Origin: Psychrobacter sp. NZS113 | GTDB taxonomy: Bacteria; Pseudomonadota; Gammaproteobacteria; Pseudomonadales; Moraxellaceae | Reading direction: 5' to 3' | Assembly: GCF_015864825.1 (NCBI RefSeq) | Contig: NZ_JADYWL010000004.1 | Location: 1 to 64,000 of the forward strand | Length of the DNA stretch: 64,000 nucleotides | Part shown: piece after piece, positions 49,139 through 57,811 of the stretch | Layout of the letters: the number at the start of each line of letters is the position of its first letter | Position numbering within the stretch: the first letter of the stretch is position 1 | The notes under the pieces: model-generated | Seen by the model: only the letters and a program-made list of their open reading frames with translations | What the model was told of the DNA's origin: nothing | Database searches by the model: none | Made by a program: the position numbers and the translations under genes

Positions 49139-49211
49139 TAAGAACCGCTAGCAATCATTTTTATTTATTAAATAATGTACGGACACATTATTATTTTCAG
49201 GAGTGAGACCC

Positions 49212-50249
49212 ATGTTGTATCAAAATCGTTTTGGTCATTTCAATTTTAGTAAGGCATTATTATTAGGCGGTGTTTGTACCGCTCTATTGACTGGTTGTAA
49301 TCAATCAGCACAAGACACTGGTAGCACTGACAGCGCCACTGGCGATGCCGCAACAGAGATGAAAAACGTCGCTATTACGGCTATTGTTGAGCATCCAGCG
49401 CTTGATGACGTACGCAAAGGCGTCATCGATGAGCTAAATGAGGCCGGCTTTAAAGACGGTGAGAATTTAACCGTTAACTTCCAAAGCGCACAAGGTAATA
49501 CCGCAACAGCTGGGCAGATTGCCAAGCAATTTGTTGCAGACAACTCAGATGTTATCGTTGCCATTGGTACGCCATCAGCACAGTCGGTTGCGGCTGCTAC
49601 TAGCACTATTCCTTTGGTATTCTCTGCCGTGACCGACCCAGTAGAAGCCAAATTGGTATCAAAGCTTGATGGCTCTGGCACCAATGTAACTGGCGGTTCT
49701 GATGCGCTTCCTTATGAACCACAAATTGCCTTAATGCGCCAAATTATTCCAAGCTTAAAAAACGTAGGTTATGTTTATAGCCCAGGTGAGGTGAACTCTA
49801 CCATCATCCTAAAAAATCTCAAAGAAAAGCTGACACCAATGGGCATCACTGTACATGAAGCCCCTGCCCAGCGTAGTACCGACATCGCGATGGCGGCACG
49901 TAGCCTCGAAGGTAAAGTCGATATGATTTACACATCAACCGATAACAACGTGGTATCTGCTTACGAGTCGCTGTTCCAAGTCGCTAAAGAAAGCAAAATC
50001 CCGCTGATTGCTTCAGACACCAGTTCTGTTGCACGCGGTGCCATTGCTGCATTGGGCGTTGACTATTATGCACTTGGTCGCGAAACAGGTAAAATTGTAG
50101 TGCGTATTTTGAATGGTGAAAAAGCAGGCGATATCCCTGTTTATACGCCACAAGCACTTGATTTGTATGTCAGTCCAAAAAATGCCACAGCTGAAGGCAT
50201 CACATTGCCACAAGCAGTTATCGATAAAGCAAAAGAAGTGGTAGAATAG
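49212..50249 (+). CDS. ABC importer substrate-binding lipoprotein 2 (TrpX type)
   Basis: A 345-residue paralog of the preceding protein has a lipobox in LLTGCNQ and the same family blocks (ITAIVEHPALDDVRKGVIDEL, FQSAQGNTATAGQIAKQF, VGYVYSPGEVNST, TSTDNNVVSAYES). ATG 49212 has AGGAG eight bases upstream and is preferred to an in-frame GTG at 49203. The pair probably arose by duplication, and the two may differ in ligand. The downstream permease and ATPase would serve both. Confidence 0.88.
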   Translation: MLYQNRFGHFNFSKALLLGGVCTALLTGCNQSAQDTGSTDSATGDAATEMKNVAITAIVEHPALDDVRKGVIDELNEAGFKDGENLTVNFQSAQGNTATAGQIAKQFVADNSDVIVAIGTPSAQSVAAATSTIPLVFSAVTDPVEAKLVSKLDGSGTNVTGGSDALPYEPQIALMRQIIPSLKNVGYVYSPGEVNSTIILKNLKEKLTPMGITVHEAPAQRSTDIAMAARSLEGKVDMIYTSTDNNVVSAYESLFQVAKESKIPLIASDTSSVARGAIAALGVDYYALGRETGKIVVRILNGEKAGDIPVYTPQALDLYVSPKNATAEGITLPQAVIDKAKEVVE

Positions 50250-50605
50250 CGCCCTCTGAATGTAAGCATCACGTTAAACGATTACATTGATGGTTTAATC
50301 ATAGATTGTTGCTTATATTTACTGCTATTATTTCAGTATAAAAATGACCCAGCTACTGGTATATGAGCTGGGTTATTTCTAATGTGATATAAGCATTAAA
50401 ACCGAATTTCGAACCAAGGTATTTTATGCTCATTCCTCATAGGAAGATGTTTTGGTTTACCCTAACCGCAGATTGCTTAATCTGTTAAATTCACCGCTTA
50501 GCCGTTTGGGTTATATGGGCTTATAGGCAGCATGCTTCATACCTTTGCTGTTTTTTGCTTGTGATAATAATCGCTAAACGCTTGATGATAACCGACTAAT
50601 ATCTT
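50250..50605. other. Spacer between binding-protein and permease genes
   Basis: About 356 bp. The only clear structure is a hairpin, ACCCAGCT / AGCTGGGT, at 50347-50373, followed by a weak T-rich stretch. It may attenuate transcription between the binding proteins and the membrane components. Confidence 0.45.
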
Positions 50606-51505
50606 ATGTCCTTAATTGCTTTTTTTGGTGCGCTTGAAAGCGGTCTAATTTATGGCCTTGTTGCACTTGGCGTGCTGATTTCATTTCGTACGCTCGACTT
50701 TCCCGACTTGACCGCTGATGGTAGCTTTCCGCTAGGTGGCGCAGTCGCCGGTATATCCATCATCGCTGGTGTTAACCCATGGTTGGCCTGTGCGTTTGGT
50801 ATGCTAGCAGGCTCCGTCGCTGGTGTCGTTACTGCATGGTTGCATGTCAAACTTGGCATACTGCAATTACTTGCCAGTATCTTAGTCATGGTTGCCCTAT
50901 ATTCTATCAATTTACGTATTATGGGGGCGCCAAACTTACCACTATTGGGCGAAACCACGGTGTTTAGCACCTTGGTGACCGATGGTAATGGCTATTGGAT
51001 GCGCTGTTTGATTATTGGTATGGTTGTGATACTTGCCATGCTGTTTTTAAACTGGTTCTATAGTACCGAAACTGGTCTTTCGATGCGTGCCACTGGCTCA
51101 AACCTAAGAATGGCGCAGGCTCAAGGTATTAATACCTCATGGATGACCATCGTTGGTATGGCAGTGTCTAACGGTTTGATCGCTTTAGCGGGTGCATTGT
51201 TTGTTCAAACTCAGGGCGGTGCAGATATCTCGATCGGTATCGGTACGATTGTCATTGGTCTAGCAGCGGTCATCATCGGTGAAACCATCATTCCGGCCAA
51301 GCGTATTTGGCTGATTACTTTTGCCGTGGTCGTCGGTGCCGTGCTGTACAAGCTATTTATTCAGGTTGCGCTATCGAGCGATACACTGCGTAGTATTGGC
51401 TTTGGCCCGCAGGATTTGAACTTGATTACAGCGCTACTCGTCGTATTTGCCTTGGTATTGCCAAAAGCTAAAAATAAATTCTTAAGTCGTAAAGTTCGAG
51501 CTTAA
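50606..51505 (+). CDS. ABC importer permease (TrpY type)
   Basis: The 299-residue membrane protein has about eight to nine hydrophobic segments of the branched-chain/TrpY permease superfamily. It contains GLIYGLVALGVLISFRTLDFPDLTADGSF (residues 13-41), LQLLASILVMVALYSINLRIMG, MRATGSNLRMAQAQGIN (cytoplasmic coupling loop) and GGADISIGIGTIVIGLAAVIIGE. It would form the inner-membrane channel for the two upstream binding proteins. The ATPase gene follows 31 bp later. Confidence 0.9.
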   Translation: MSLIAFFGALESGLIYGLVALGVLISFRTLDFPDLTADGSFPLGGAVAGISIIAGVNPWLACAFGMLAGSVAGVVTAWLHVKLGILQLLASILVMVALYSINLRIMGAPNLPLLGETTVFSTLVTDGNGYWMRCLIIGMVVILAMLFLNWFYSTETGLSMRATGSNLRMAQAQGINTSWMTIVGMAVSNGLIALAGALFVQTQGGADISIGIGTIVIGLAAVIIGETIIPAKRIWLITFAVVVGAVLYKLFIQVALSSDTLRSIGFGPQDLNLITALLVVFALVLPKAKNKFLSRKVRA

Positions 51506-51536
51506 TGTCAATGTGCAACCATAAGGAATAATTATT

Positions 51537-52331
51537 ATGATGCAAGCTACAGATTTGCGGTTGACCTTTAATCCTGGAACGCCCATTGAAAACCCTGCAC
51601 TACGCGGTATCAATTTAAACATTGCAGATGGTGAGTTTGTGACTGTCATCGGTACTAATGGTGCTGGTAAGTCGACCTTTCTAAACGCAGTCAGTGGTAC
51701 CACGCGCGTCGATAGTGGCTCAATCCTGTTAAACGGTATTGATGTCACCAAAAAGACTGCGCATCAACGTGCTCATTGGGTTGCTCGTGTGTTTCAAGAC
51801 CCAATGGCAGGAACTTGTGAAGCGCTCACTATCGAAGAAAATATGGCGCTTGCTTATAAGCGCGGCGGCAAACGTGGGTTGAGCTTTGCGCTAAACCCAA
51901 GCAACCGAGACTTGTTTAGAGAGAAACTCTCAGTCCTAAAGCTTGGACTAGAGAATCGACTGACTGACCGTATGGGACTGTTGTCTGGTGGTCAACGACA
52001 AGCCGTCAGTCTACTAATGGCATCATTGCAACCGTCTAAAATTCTATTACTTGATGAGCATACAGCGGCACTTGATCCAAAGACAGCGGCTTTCGTTTTA
52101 GAATTGACCGATAAAATTGTAACGGACAATAAGCTGACCACGATGATGGTCACGCACTCGATGCAACAAGCATTGGCGCATGGCACACGTACTGTTATGT
52201 TGCATCAAGGCCAAGTCGTACTCGATGTGTCAGGCGACAAACGCCAAGGCATGACTGTACATGATTTACTCGATATGTTTGAGCAAACTCGTGGCGAAAA
52301 AGTCGAAGATGACAGCTTGATTTTAAGCTAA
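51537..52331 (+). CDS. ABC importer ATP-binding protein (TrpZ type)
   Basis: The 264-residue ATPase has Walker A IGTNGAGKST (about residue 37), Q-loop VFQDPMAGTCEALTIEENM, signature LLSGGQRQAVSLLMA, Walker B ILLLDEHTAALDP and the switch His in MMVTHSMQQAL. Walker B is followed by DEHTAALDP instead of DEPT, as in other TrpZ-type proteins. An AAGGA site precedes the start. It closes the importer cluster of two binding proteins, permease and ATPase. Confidence 0.92.
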   Translation: MMQATDLRLTFNPGTPIENPALRGINLNIADGEFVTVIGTNGAGKSTFLNAVSGTTRVDSGSILLNGIDVTKKTAHQRAHWVARVFQDPMAGTCEALTIEENMALAYKRGGKRGLSFALNPSNRDLFREKLSVLKLGLENRLTDRMGLLSGGQRQAVSLLMASLQPSKILLLDEHTAALDPKTAAFVLELTDKIVTDNKLTTMMVTHSMQQALAHGTRTVMLHQGQVVLDVSGDKRQGMTVHDLLDMFEQTRGEKVEDDSLILS

Positions 52332-52630
52332 TCCGCAAAACAGCTGCATTTGAATGCTAAATAAAAAACGCCTGTTAAATGGGCGTGTTGAACATTAGGA
52401 GCAAAAAAATAGCAAACGAGTAATCTTTAAGTTCTCACACAAAAAAGACGTCGTTTGCTATGCCTTGCTCAAAGAGCAACACTGGACAAGACTAAGGTCT
52501 ATATTACTAGAGCTTAATATCTATGACACAGGGAATAACGGTCGAAGGCGTACTGTATCGTATGCGTGTCGGCTATCCTTGGCGTGATCTACCCTCCTCA
52601 TTTTTAATCATCATAGTCATTATATAAATT
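52332..52630. other. Decayed insertion-sequence region
   Basis: This 300-bp gap holds a GGGCGTGTTGAACATTAG stretch (52381-52398) resembling the ends of nearby MITEs, an inverted pair AGCAAACGA / TCGTTTGCT, and the IS5-type transposase fragment described separately. Confidence 0.55.
52459..52605 (+). pseudogene. IS5-family transposase fragment
   Basis: Frame one reads LLKEQHWTRLRSILLELNIY, the start of IS5/IS427-group transposases. After a frameshift near 52530 the reading goes on as TVEGVLYRMRVGYPWRDLPS, the next conserved block. The rest, including the DDE residues, is gone. This is a dead remnant. The MITEs nearby have ends and TA flanks of the same group, so such an element may once have moved them. 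Confidence 0.7.
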
Positions 52631-53026
52631 TTATAAAGAATGACAAACGACTTCAATCTTGTTCCCTGAAGGATCGATTAGAAAAGCGGCATAATAACCC
52701 TCATGATACTCAGCTCGAAGTCCTGGCTGCCCAGCGTCATATCCACCATTAGCAATGCCTTGAACATGAAAGGAATTAACTCTATCTCTCTTATCGACTT
52801 GAAAACACCAATGGTTAGCATGGTTACGAGTGAAGTCTTGTGCCTCAAAGATAGTCAGATAGCTATTATGATGAGCATCTGGCGTGTTCCGAACGCCGTA
52901 TTTTAAAGCCTCGGCTGAACCCTCTACTTTCTTAGCACCTAAAATAGGCATAATAGCATCGTAAAATTTTTCAGCATTATTTAAGTTGGCAACCGATAGT
53001 GAGATATGATCAATTTGTAGCGTCAT
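52631..53026 (-). CDS. VOC-family (glyoxalase/dioxygenase fold) protein
   Basis: The 131-residue protein has the vicinal oxygen chelate fold in one copy: IDHISLSVANLNNAEKFYDAIMP at the N-terminus with the first metal His, NHWCFQVDKRDRV in the middle and YYAAFLIDPSGNKIEVVCH at the end with a Glu ligand. Members include glyoxalases, fosfomycin-resistance proteins and dioxygenases; the substrate here is unknown. It is a single gene on the minus strand within a patch of decayed sequence. Confidence 0.85.
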   Translation of the reverse strand: MTLQIDHISLSVANLNNAEKFYDAIMPILGAKKVEGSAEALKYGVRNTPDAHHNSYLTIFEAQDFTRNHANHWCFQVDKRDRVNSFHVQGIANGGYDAGQPGLRAEYHEGYYAAFLIDPSGNKIEVVCHSL

Positions 53027-53056
53027 GAAAGTTAAACCTTAAAGTTATTAGAGTGT

Positions 53057-53139
53057 TAGGGTGTGTTATCAATTAATACATTATTTATCTACAATTTTTC
53101 TCATTTTAAGCCTCATAATCTAATCGATGACACACCCTA
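53057..53139. repeat. MITE-like element, short form (second copy)
   Basis: An 83-bp element with TAGGGTGTGTTATCAATTA and the complement of TAGGGTGTGTCATCGATTA as ends, each beginning with TA-GGG. It shares its right half with the element at 49047-49138. Confidence 0.72.
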
Positions 53140-53220
53140 GGTGATTTAAGAATAAATAAGCATAATAGAGACACTTCTCTACTTTGCGCAAAAGCTTTTA
53201 ATACCTATCAGCCGCAATGC

Positions 53221-53286
53221 TTACATTAATTTCCATATCTCCGGAACTAAAACCCCTTCCATATCGATAAAGGCAACTTTATTCAT
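53221..53286 (-). pseudogene. Truncated ThrH-like gene start
   Basis: A 21-codon frame with an AAAGGA ribosome site begins MNKVAFIDMEGVLVPEIWKLM and then stops. IDMEGVLVPEIW is the phosphatase motif I region of ThrH (phosphoserine phosphatase/homoserine phosphotransferase, HAD family), normally about 205 residues. The rest of the gene is missing, replaced by sequence near a MITE, so only the stub remains behind the LysE gene. Confidence 0.65.
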
Positions 53287-53297
53287 ATTTAATTCCT

Positions 53298-53906
53298 TTA
53301 GTTTAAGTTTGCAAAGAGCAAGAACACACCTAATAGACCTAATATAAAACCAATGACACGATTAATTGCGACTTGCTGCTTTAGCATTTTTTCTCTTAGC
53401 GTCCGTTGAGAGAACAATAAAGCCACCAAGGCGAACCACATGAAGTGAGCCACAGACATAAACAATCCATAACCGATTAAAATAGACTTTGGGGTACTAG
53501 CACTAACAATCTGTGTATACGTACTAATGACAAACAATGTAGTTTTGGGATTCAAAGCATTGGTAAAAAAACCATAGCGCAATGCTTGTCCGGAACTGAT
53601 GCGCGCAGAAGCGCCGACGTCATGTACAGGCTTTTGTGTGAATGTCTTATAACCAATATAAATAAGATAAAGTGCACCAAGATATTTTATGATTGTCAAA
53701 AAATTTGGCGCAAGCTTCATGACAATCGCAACAGCTACTAACGTATAAGTCACATGCACTAAGACACCTAGCGCTATACCAATAGACGTTAGCACACCGA
53801 CTGAACGCCCGTATAGGTAGCTATTCTTAGTAACAATAGCGAAATCAGCCCCAGGACTAATCACAGCAAGAATGGTAATCATGATAACGGTAAAAAATTC
53901 TGTCAT
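53298..53906 (-). CDS. LysE/RhtB-family amino acid exporter
   Basis: The 202-residue protein has six hydrophobic segments and the LysE-family start FTVIMITILAVISPGADFAIV, then GIALGVLVHVTYTLVAVA, LGALYLIYIGYKTF and FFTNALNPKTTLFV. Members export amino acids or their derivatives. A LysR gene diverges from it, a usual regulatory pairing. The ThrH stub just downstream hints that an amino-acid-related gene was once part of the unit. The substrate is unknown. Confidence 0.9.
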   Translation of the reverse strand: MTEFFTVIMITILAVISPGADFAIVTKNSYLYGRSVGVLTSIGIALGVLVHVTYTLVAVAIVMKLAPNFLTIIKYLGALYLIYIGYKTFTQKPVHDVGASARISSGQALRYGFFTNALNPKTTLFVISTYTQIVSASTPKSILIGYGLFMSVAHFMWFALVALLFSQRTLREKMLKQQVAINRVIGFILGLLGVFLLFANLN

Positions 53907-54053
53907 TTAATGAACTCTATAAAGAAAATACCAATATATAAAGAGTTTTATCTTTATATTAGTTTTTTCATATTATTAATTTAAGTGCATTCTCCTACAT
54001 TTACAGATAAACTAAAATTGAGTTTATTACATCATCATCTATGAGTTTTTGGC

Positions 54054-54944
54054 ATGATAGAAAAAATATCGTTGAATTCATTAAGGTTCTTTTACTACGT
54101 TGCAGAGCATAATAGTGTGACGCTTGCTTCTCAGAAACTGTTTGTGACACAAAGTGCAGTGAGCAAACAGATTAAGAATTTGGAAGATGCTTTAGGTGTA
54201 TCTTTATTTAACCGAGTCAATAAGAAACTGGTACTCACAGCCAATGGCAATCTACTTTTTTCTTGTTGTCAGCAAATTTTTGCGAAATTAGATGACTGTC
54301 TTGTAGATCTAACGAGACAAGATCATCGAAAAAAGCAACTGGTACTCTCCTGTGAACCCACTATTTCAATGAAATGGTTAATACCACGTTTGGCTGAATT
54401 TAATTCATTAAACTATGGGTTTGAAATTGTATTACTGACGGGTGGCGGAATAGTAGACTTTCAAGGGAAATCTATCGATATTGCTTTGCGCAGAAATGAT
54501 TTTGAATGGGACAAAAATATATTTCATGAGAAAATTATTGAAGAATACATAGTCGCTGTCCGCAACCCTAGAACTGAACCAACGAATACCCTATTACTGA
54601 CTTCTTCTCGACCAAATTTTTGGCATCACATAAATAAATCTAAGTTAGTCAGTAGCGAGATTTTATCGTACGAGACTATGGTGTTAGAGCACTTTTACTT
54701 ATGTATTGAGGGATGCTTAGCTGGTTTGGGAACCGCTATTGTTTCAATGTTTATGGTGGAAAAAGAACTTTCGCATCACTTTTTAGAATTAATCCATCCT
54801 CCAATGGCAGACAGCTCGTCTTATCATTTATTGTCTTATCACCCTTTTTACGAAGATGAGAGAAAGGTGGTGTTTAAAAATTGGCTGAAAAAAGAGATGC
54901 TGAATAGCAAAATGCAGTTTATGGAAACTTTGCAATGCGTATAG
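54054..54944 (+). CDS. LysR-family regulator (GcvA-like)
   Basis: The 296-residue protein has an N-terminal winged helix (SLNSLRFFYYVAEHNSVTLASQKLFVTQS, residues 6-34) and VSKQIKNLEDALGVSLFNR, then an effector domain. The overall pattern resembles the GcvA-type subgroup. It is read away from the LysE-type exporter gene across about 150 bp and is likely to control it. A terminator stands at 55224-55260, behind a decayed stretch. Confidence 0.85.
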   Translation: MIEKISLNSLRFFYYVAEHNSVTLASQKLFVTQSAVSKQIKNLEDALGVSLFNRVNKKLVLTANGNLLFSCCQQIFAKLDDCLVDLTRQDHRKKQLVLSCEPTISMKWLIPRLAEFNSLNYGFEIVLLTGGGIVDFQGKSIDIALRRNDFEWDKNIFHEKIIEEYIVAVRNPRTEPTNTLLLTSSRPNFWHHINKSKLVSSEILSYETMVLEHFYLCIEGCLAGLGTAIVSMFMVEKELSHHFLELIHPPMADSSSYHLLSYHPFYEDERKVVFKNWLKKEMLNSKMQFMETLQCV

Positions 54945-55102
54945 AAATTATATCGTGATATTTCGCCAATACTTGCATTTTGTTATAAGTAAAAAAATAT
55001 ATTGAGTAAGATGAACCGCCCCAACTTTATCGGAAACTTAATATTCCGAGAAAATTGACTATATGAGATTCAACCCTCTTCGAAAAGGTGCTCGGTATTA
55101 CT

Positions 55103-55171
55103 CACTTTATGGATTTAGGCTATAGAACGCCAAGACAGATGTGGTTTGACTTTTATTATCAGGCTACGTAA
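55103..55171 (+). pseudogene. Possible transposase C-terminal remnant
   Basis: A short frame reads HFMDLGYRTPRQMWFDFYYQ and then stops. The LGYRTP pattern followed by an aromatic stretch resembles the last residues of IS3- or IS30-type transposases. No further part is left, so the assignment is weak. Confidence 0.35.
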
Positions 55172-55223
55172 CTAAAATCTCCCAAGTGAATGTCTACAGA
55201 TTTGACAGCATAGGTCACTTATC

Positions 55224-55260
55224 AACCTTTGAGAACACTCAATCCTCTCAAAGGTTTTTT
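55224..55260 (+). terminator. Rho-independent terminator before fdhF
   Basis: AACCTTTGAGA and TCTCAAAGGTT form an 11-bp stem with a T-run behind it. Confidence 0.85.
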
Positions 55261-55307
55261 GTTATCTATAGTTACTGATTCTACAAATTTCATGTTCACC
55301 ATTATAT

Positions 55308-55330
55308 AGTTGTTGTCTATAACAATAACT
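55308..55330. promoter_or_regulatory. Dyad before fdhF, candidate operator
   Basis: AGTTGTTGTCTATAACAATAACT is a near-perfect dyad about 30 bp before the fdhF start. Its core TTGTTGTCTATAACAATA recurs with one difference at 42804-42821 between atoE and the GntP-family gene. Confidence 0.45.
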
Positions 55331-55361
55331 TAGCCATCACCATTTATCTATGAGGTCTGTC

Positions 55362-57710
55362 ATGCGCAAAATTCCTGTCTACTCCCACCCTGCTGCTGGT
55401 TGGCCTGCGTTGTTTTCCTCTACTCGTAAACTGATGGACTATCAAACTTTTTTGCGTGGCAGTGTCAGCGTATTCAAAAGCAACCAACCTCAAGGCGGGT
55501 TTGATTGCCCAGGTTGTGCTTGGCCTGACCACAAATCACACAAAGCTATCGACGTCTGTGAAAATGGTATCAAAGTCATCGCTAGTGAAACCATGACCAA
55601 AAAAGCAGATGCCCAGTTCTTTGCGCGACACACCGTCACTGAACTACAAGGGTGGTCTGGCTATGAGCTAGAGCACAGTGGCCGCTTATCAGAGCCACTA
55701 TATTATGATGCCGCGCAAGACCGATATGTAGCGATCTCTTGGGAGATGGCTTACCAACGTATCGCTGAGCAATTTAAACAGCTGAGCTCGCCAGATGAGG
55801 CGCTCTTTTATACCTCGGGCCGTGTTACCAACGAGCCAGCCTTTATGTATCAGCTATTCGTACGCTGTTTCGGTACTAACAACCTACCTGATTGCTCAAA
55901 CATGTGTCACGAGCCAACCTCGGTCATGCTAGGTAGGCAGCTAGGTATTGGTAAAGCAACGGTCAAGTTAGAAGATTTTGAGCAAGCCAAACTTATCTTG
56001 ATGTTTGGACAAAATCCAGCGACCAATCATCCGCGGATGCTTGAGATGCTCGCCCATGCTCACGAGCAAGGATGTCGAATTATTTCTATCAATCCCATGC
56101 GCGAACAAGGTCTAAGTAAATTTAGAAACCCGCAAAAACCCACACATATGGCAGCAGGCCAAAGTGATGAGATGGTCGATGAAGTCGTTCAACTTCAGAT
56201 CGGTGGCGATGCGGCGTTATTGACAGGTATCGCCAAATGGCTGATTGAAAACGATAAAATCAACCACGATTTCATTACCACTCATACATCAGGTTTTGAG
56301 CCAATAAAACAGTGGTTGGCAGAGCAGTCATGGGCAGATATCGAGCTTGGTTGCGGTATTCTAGAAACAGACATTATAAATCTTGCCGAACTGGTTGCGG
56401 CTAGTCCTGCAACAATTTGCACATGGGGTATGGGCATCACTCAGCATGTGCAAGGTGATGACAATGTCGCGATGATTACCAATCTATTACTATTGATGGG
56501 AATGATTGGTATTGATGGCGCAGGCGCATCTCCTGTTCGTGGGCACTCTAATGTACAGGGCGATCGCACCATGGGTATCCATGAACGCCCTAGCAAAAGC
56601 TTACTAGACAGTCTCGAGCGTGTCTTTGAGCATCCTATGCCACAAGAGCATGGCTATGACGTGGTTACTGGGGCCAAAGCACTTATCGCTGGTAAATTAA
56701 AAATCTTTATGGGAATGGGTGGTAATTACGCTGTGGCAGCACCTGATACCAGCGCCATTGAACAAGCTTTAACCACAACTCAGCTTAATATATTCGTAGG
56801 CACTAAGCTAAATGAGACTATGCTATATCCGGGCGAAAATAATCTGATTTTACCGTGTTTAGGGCGTACTGAACGCATCGTTACGGCTAAAGGTGAGCAG
56901 TTTGCGACCATCGAAGATTCGATGTGTCAGGTAGTACCCACTCAAGGCACGCTCAAACCTGTCAGTGATACCTTGAAATCTGAATCACAGATTGTGGCAG
57001 ACATAGCCACTCATGTGCTTGGCCCTGACTCTACCATTCCTTGGCAAGCCATGAGTGAGGATTTTGACATCGTTCGTGACTATGTTGCCCAAGCTATCGA
57101 CGGTTTTGAAGGTTTTAATAATCGTATTCGCACTGCTGAACGTGGCTTTCATTTATATCATGCCGCTCGCCATCGTGTATGGAATACTGACAGTGGCAAA
57201 GCACAGTTTGAAGTACCACAATACCCAATTACTTATGTCGCCGCACAGATGGCAGAAACAACGTCACGTCTTGAAGACAATGCGAGAAAAGATGGCAGCG
57301 TTGATGATGGTCAAAATAATGGACAGAAGATTTGGCAATTGACCAGCGTCCGTAGCCATGATCAATTTAATACTATGATTTTCGGATTTGAAGATCGCTA
57401 TCGTCAAACCAATCGCCGTGATGTTTTGTTTATGCATCCCGATGAAATTGGCCGCTTGGGCTGGCACGCAGGTGATAGTGTCATGGTATCTCGACAAGGC
57501 AACCCAAATGGCACTAGCCAGCCGCGTACACTAGGGCCACTGGTATTGACTGAAATGGACATTGCATCCAATGCTGTTGCCGCCTACTACCCTGAATGTA
57601 ATGATTTATTTGACTTAGACACGCATGCGCCAGATTCACACATACCAGCGTATAAATCAACGACAGTCGTCTTACAACGGGTAAATGCAAGCATAGCTGA
57701 GCCTGTATGA
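55362..57710 (+). CDS. FdhF/YdeP-family molybdopterin oxidoreductase
   Basis: The 782-residue protein belongs to the formate dehydrogenase-like, molybdopterin guanine dinucleotide enzymes of the FdhF/YdeP type. The N-terminal region has GGFDCPGCAWPDHK (about residues 45-60), then FYTSGRVTNEPAFMYQLF and NLPDCSNMCHEPTSVMLG near the cofactor, ILMFGQNPATNHPRML, GASPVRGHSNVQGDRTMGI and a C-terminal MopB-binding domain (HPDEIGRLGWHAGDSVMV). No signal peptide was seen, so it is cytoplasmic. ATG 55362 has AGG at six bases; 55350 is an alternative. FdhD follows, which supports a formate dehydrogenase-like role. The true substrate is not shown. Confidence 0.87.
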   Translation: MRKIPVYSHPAAGWPALFSSTRKLMDYQTFLRGSVSVFKSNQPQGGFDCPGCAWPDHKSHKAIDVCENGIKVIASETMTKKADAQFFARHTVTELQGWSGYELEHSGRLSEPLYYDAAQDRYVAISWEMAYQRIAEQFKQLSSPDEALFYTSGRVTNEPAFMYQLFVRCFGTNNLPDCSNMCHEPTSVMLGRQLGIGKATVKLEDFEQAKLILMFGQNPATNHPRMLEMLAHAHEQGCRIISINPMREQGLSKFRNPQKPTHMAAGQSDEMVDEVVQLQIGGDAALLTGIAKWLIENDKINHDFITTHTSGFEPIKQWLAEQSWADIELGCGILETDIINLAELVAASPATICTWGMGITQHVQGDDNVAMITNLLLLMGMIGIDGAGASPVRGHSNVQGDRTMGIHERPSKSLLDSLERVFEHPMPQEHGYDVVTGAKALIAGKLKIFMGMGGNYAVAAPDTSAIEQALTTTQLNIFVGTKLNETMLYPGENNLILPCLGRTERIVTAKGEQFATIEDSMCQVVPTQGTLKPVSDTLKSESQIVADIATHVLGPDSTIPWQAMSEDFDIVRDYVAQAIDGFEGFNNRIRTAERGFHLYHAARHRVWNTDSGKAQFEVPQYPITYVAAQMAETTSRLEDNARKDGSVDDGQNNGQKIWQLTSVRSHDQFNTMIFGFEDRYRQTNRRDVLFMHPDEIGRLGWHAGDSVMVSRQGNPNGTSQPRTLGPLVLTEMDIASNAVAAYYPECNDLFDLDTHAPDSHIPAYKSTTVVLQRVNASIAEPV

Positions 57711-57811
57711 CGAATGGGGATTGGATCGTAAAATAATGACAACATACACAATAATATCGTCAAAAATAACATCGCCAAAATGATGTTGCTGACAAGACAA
57801 TATAACGAACC

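Larger units (their letters stand above)
54945..55361. other. Gene-free stretch before fdhF with decayed sequence
   Basis: About 415 bp: a possible transposase tail (55103-55171), a terminator (55224-55260) and a 23-bp dyad (55308-55330). No intact ORF. Confidence 0.5.

Noticed and set aside
55350..55361. Upstream ATG of the molybdoenzyme as the start
   Set aside because: The AGG that best serves as ribosome site lies between it and the next in-frame ATG at 55362, so the later start is preferred.
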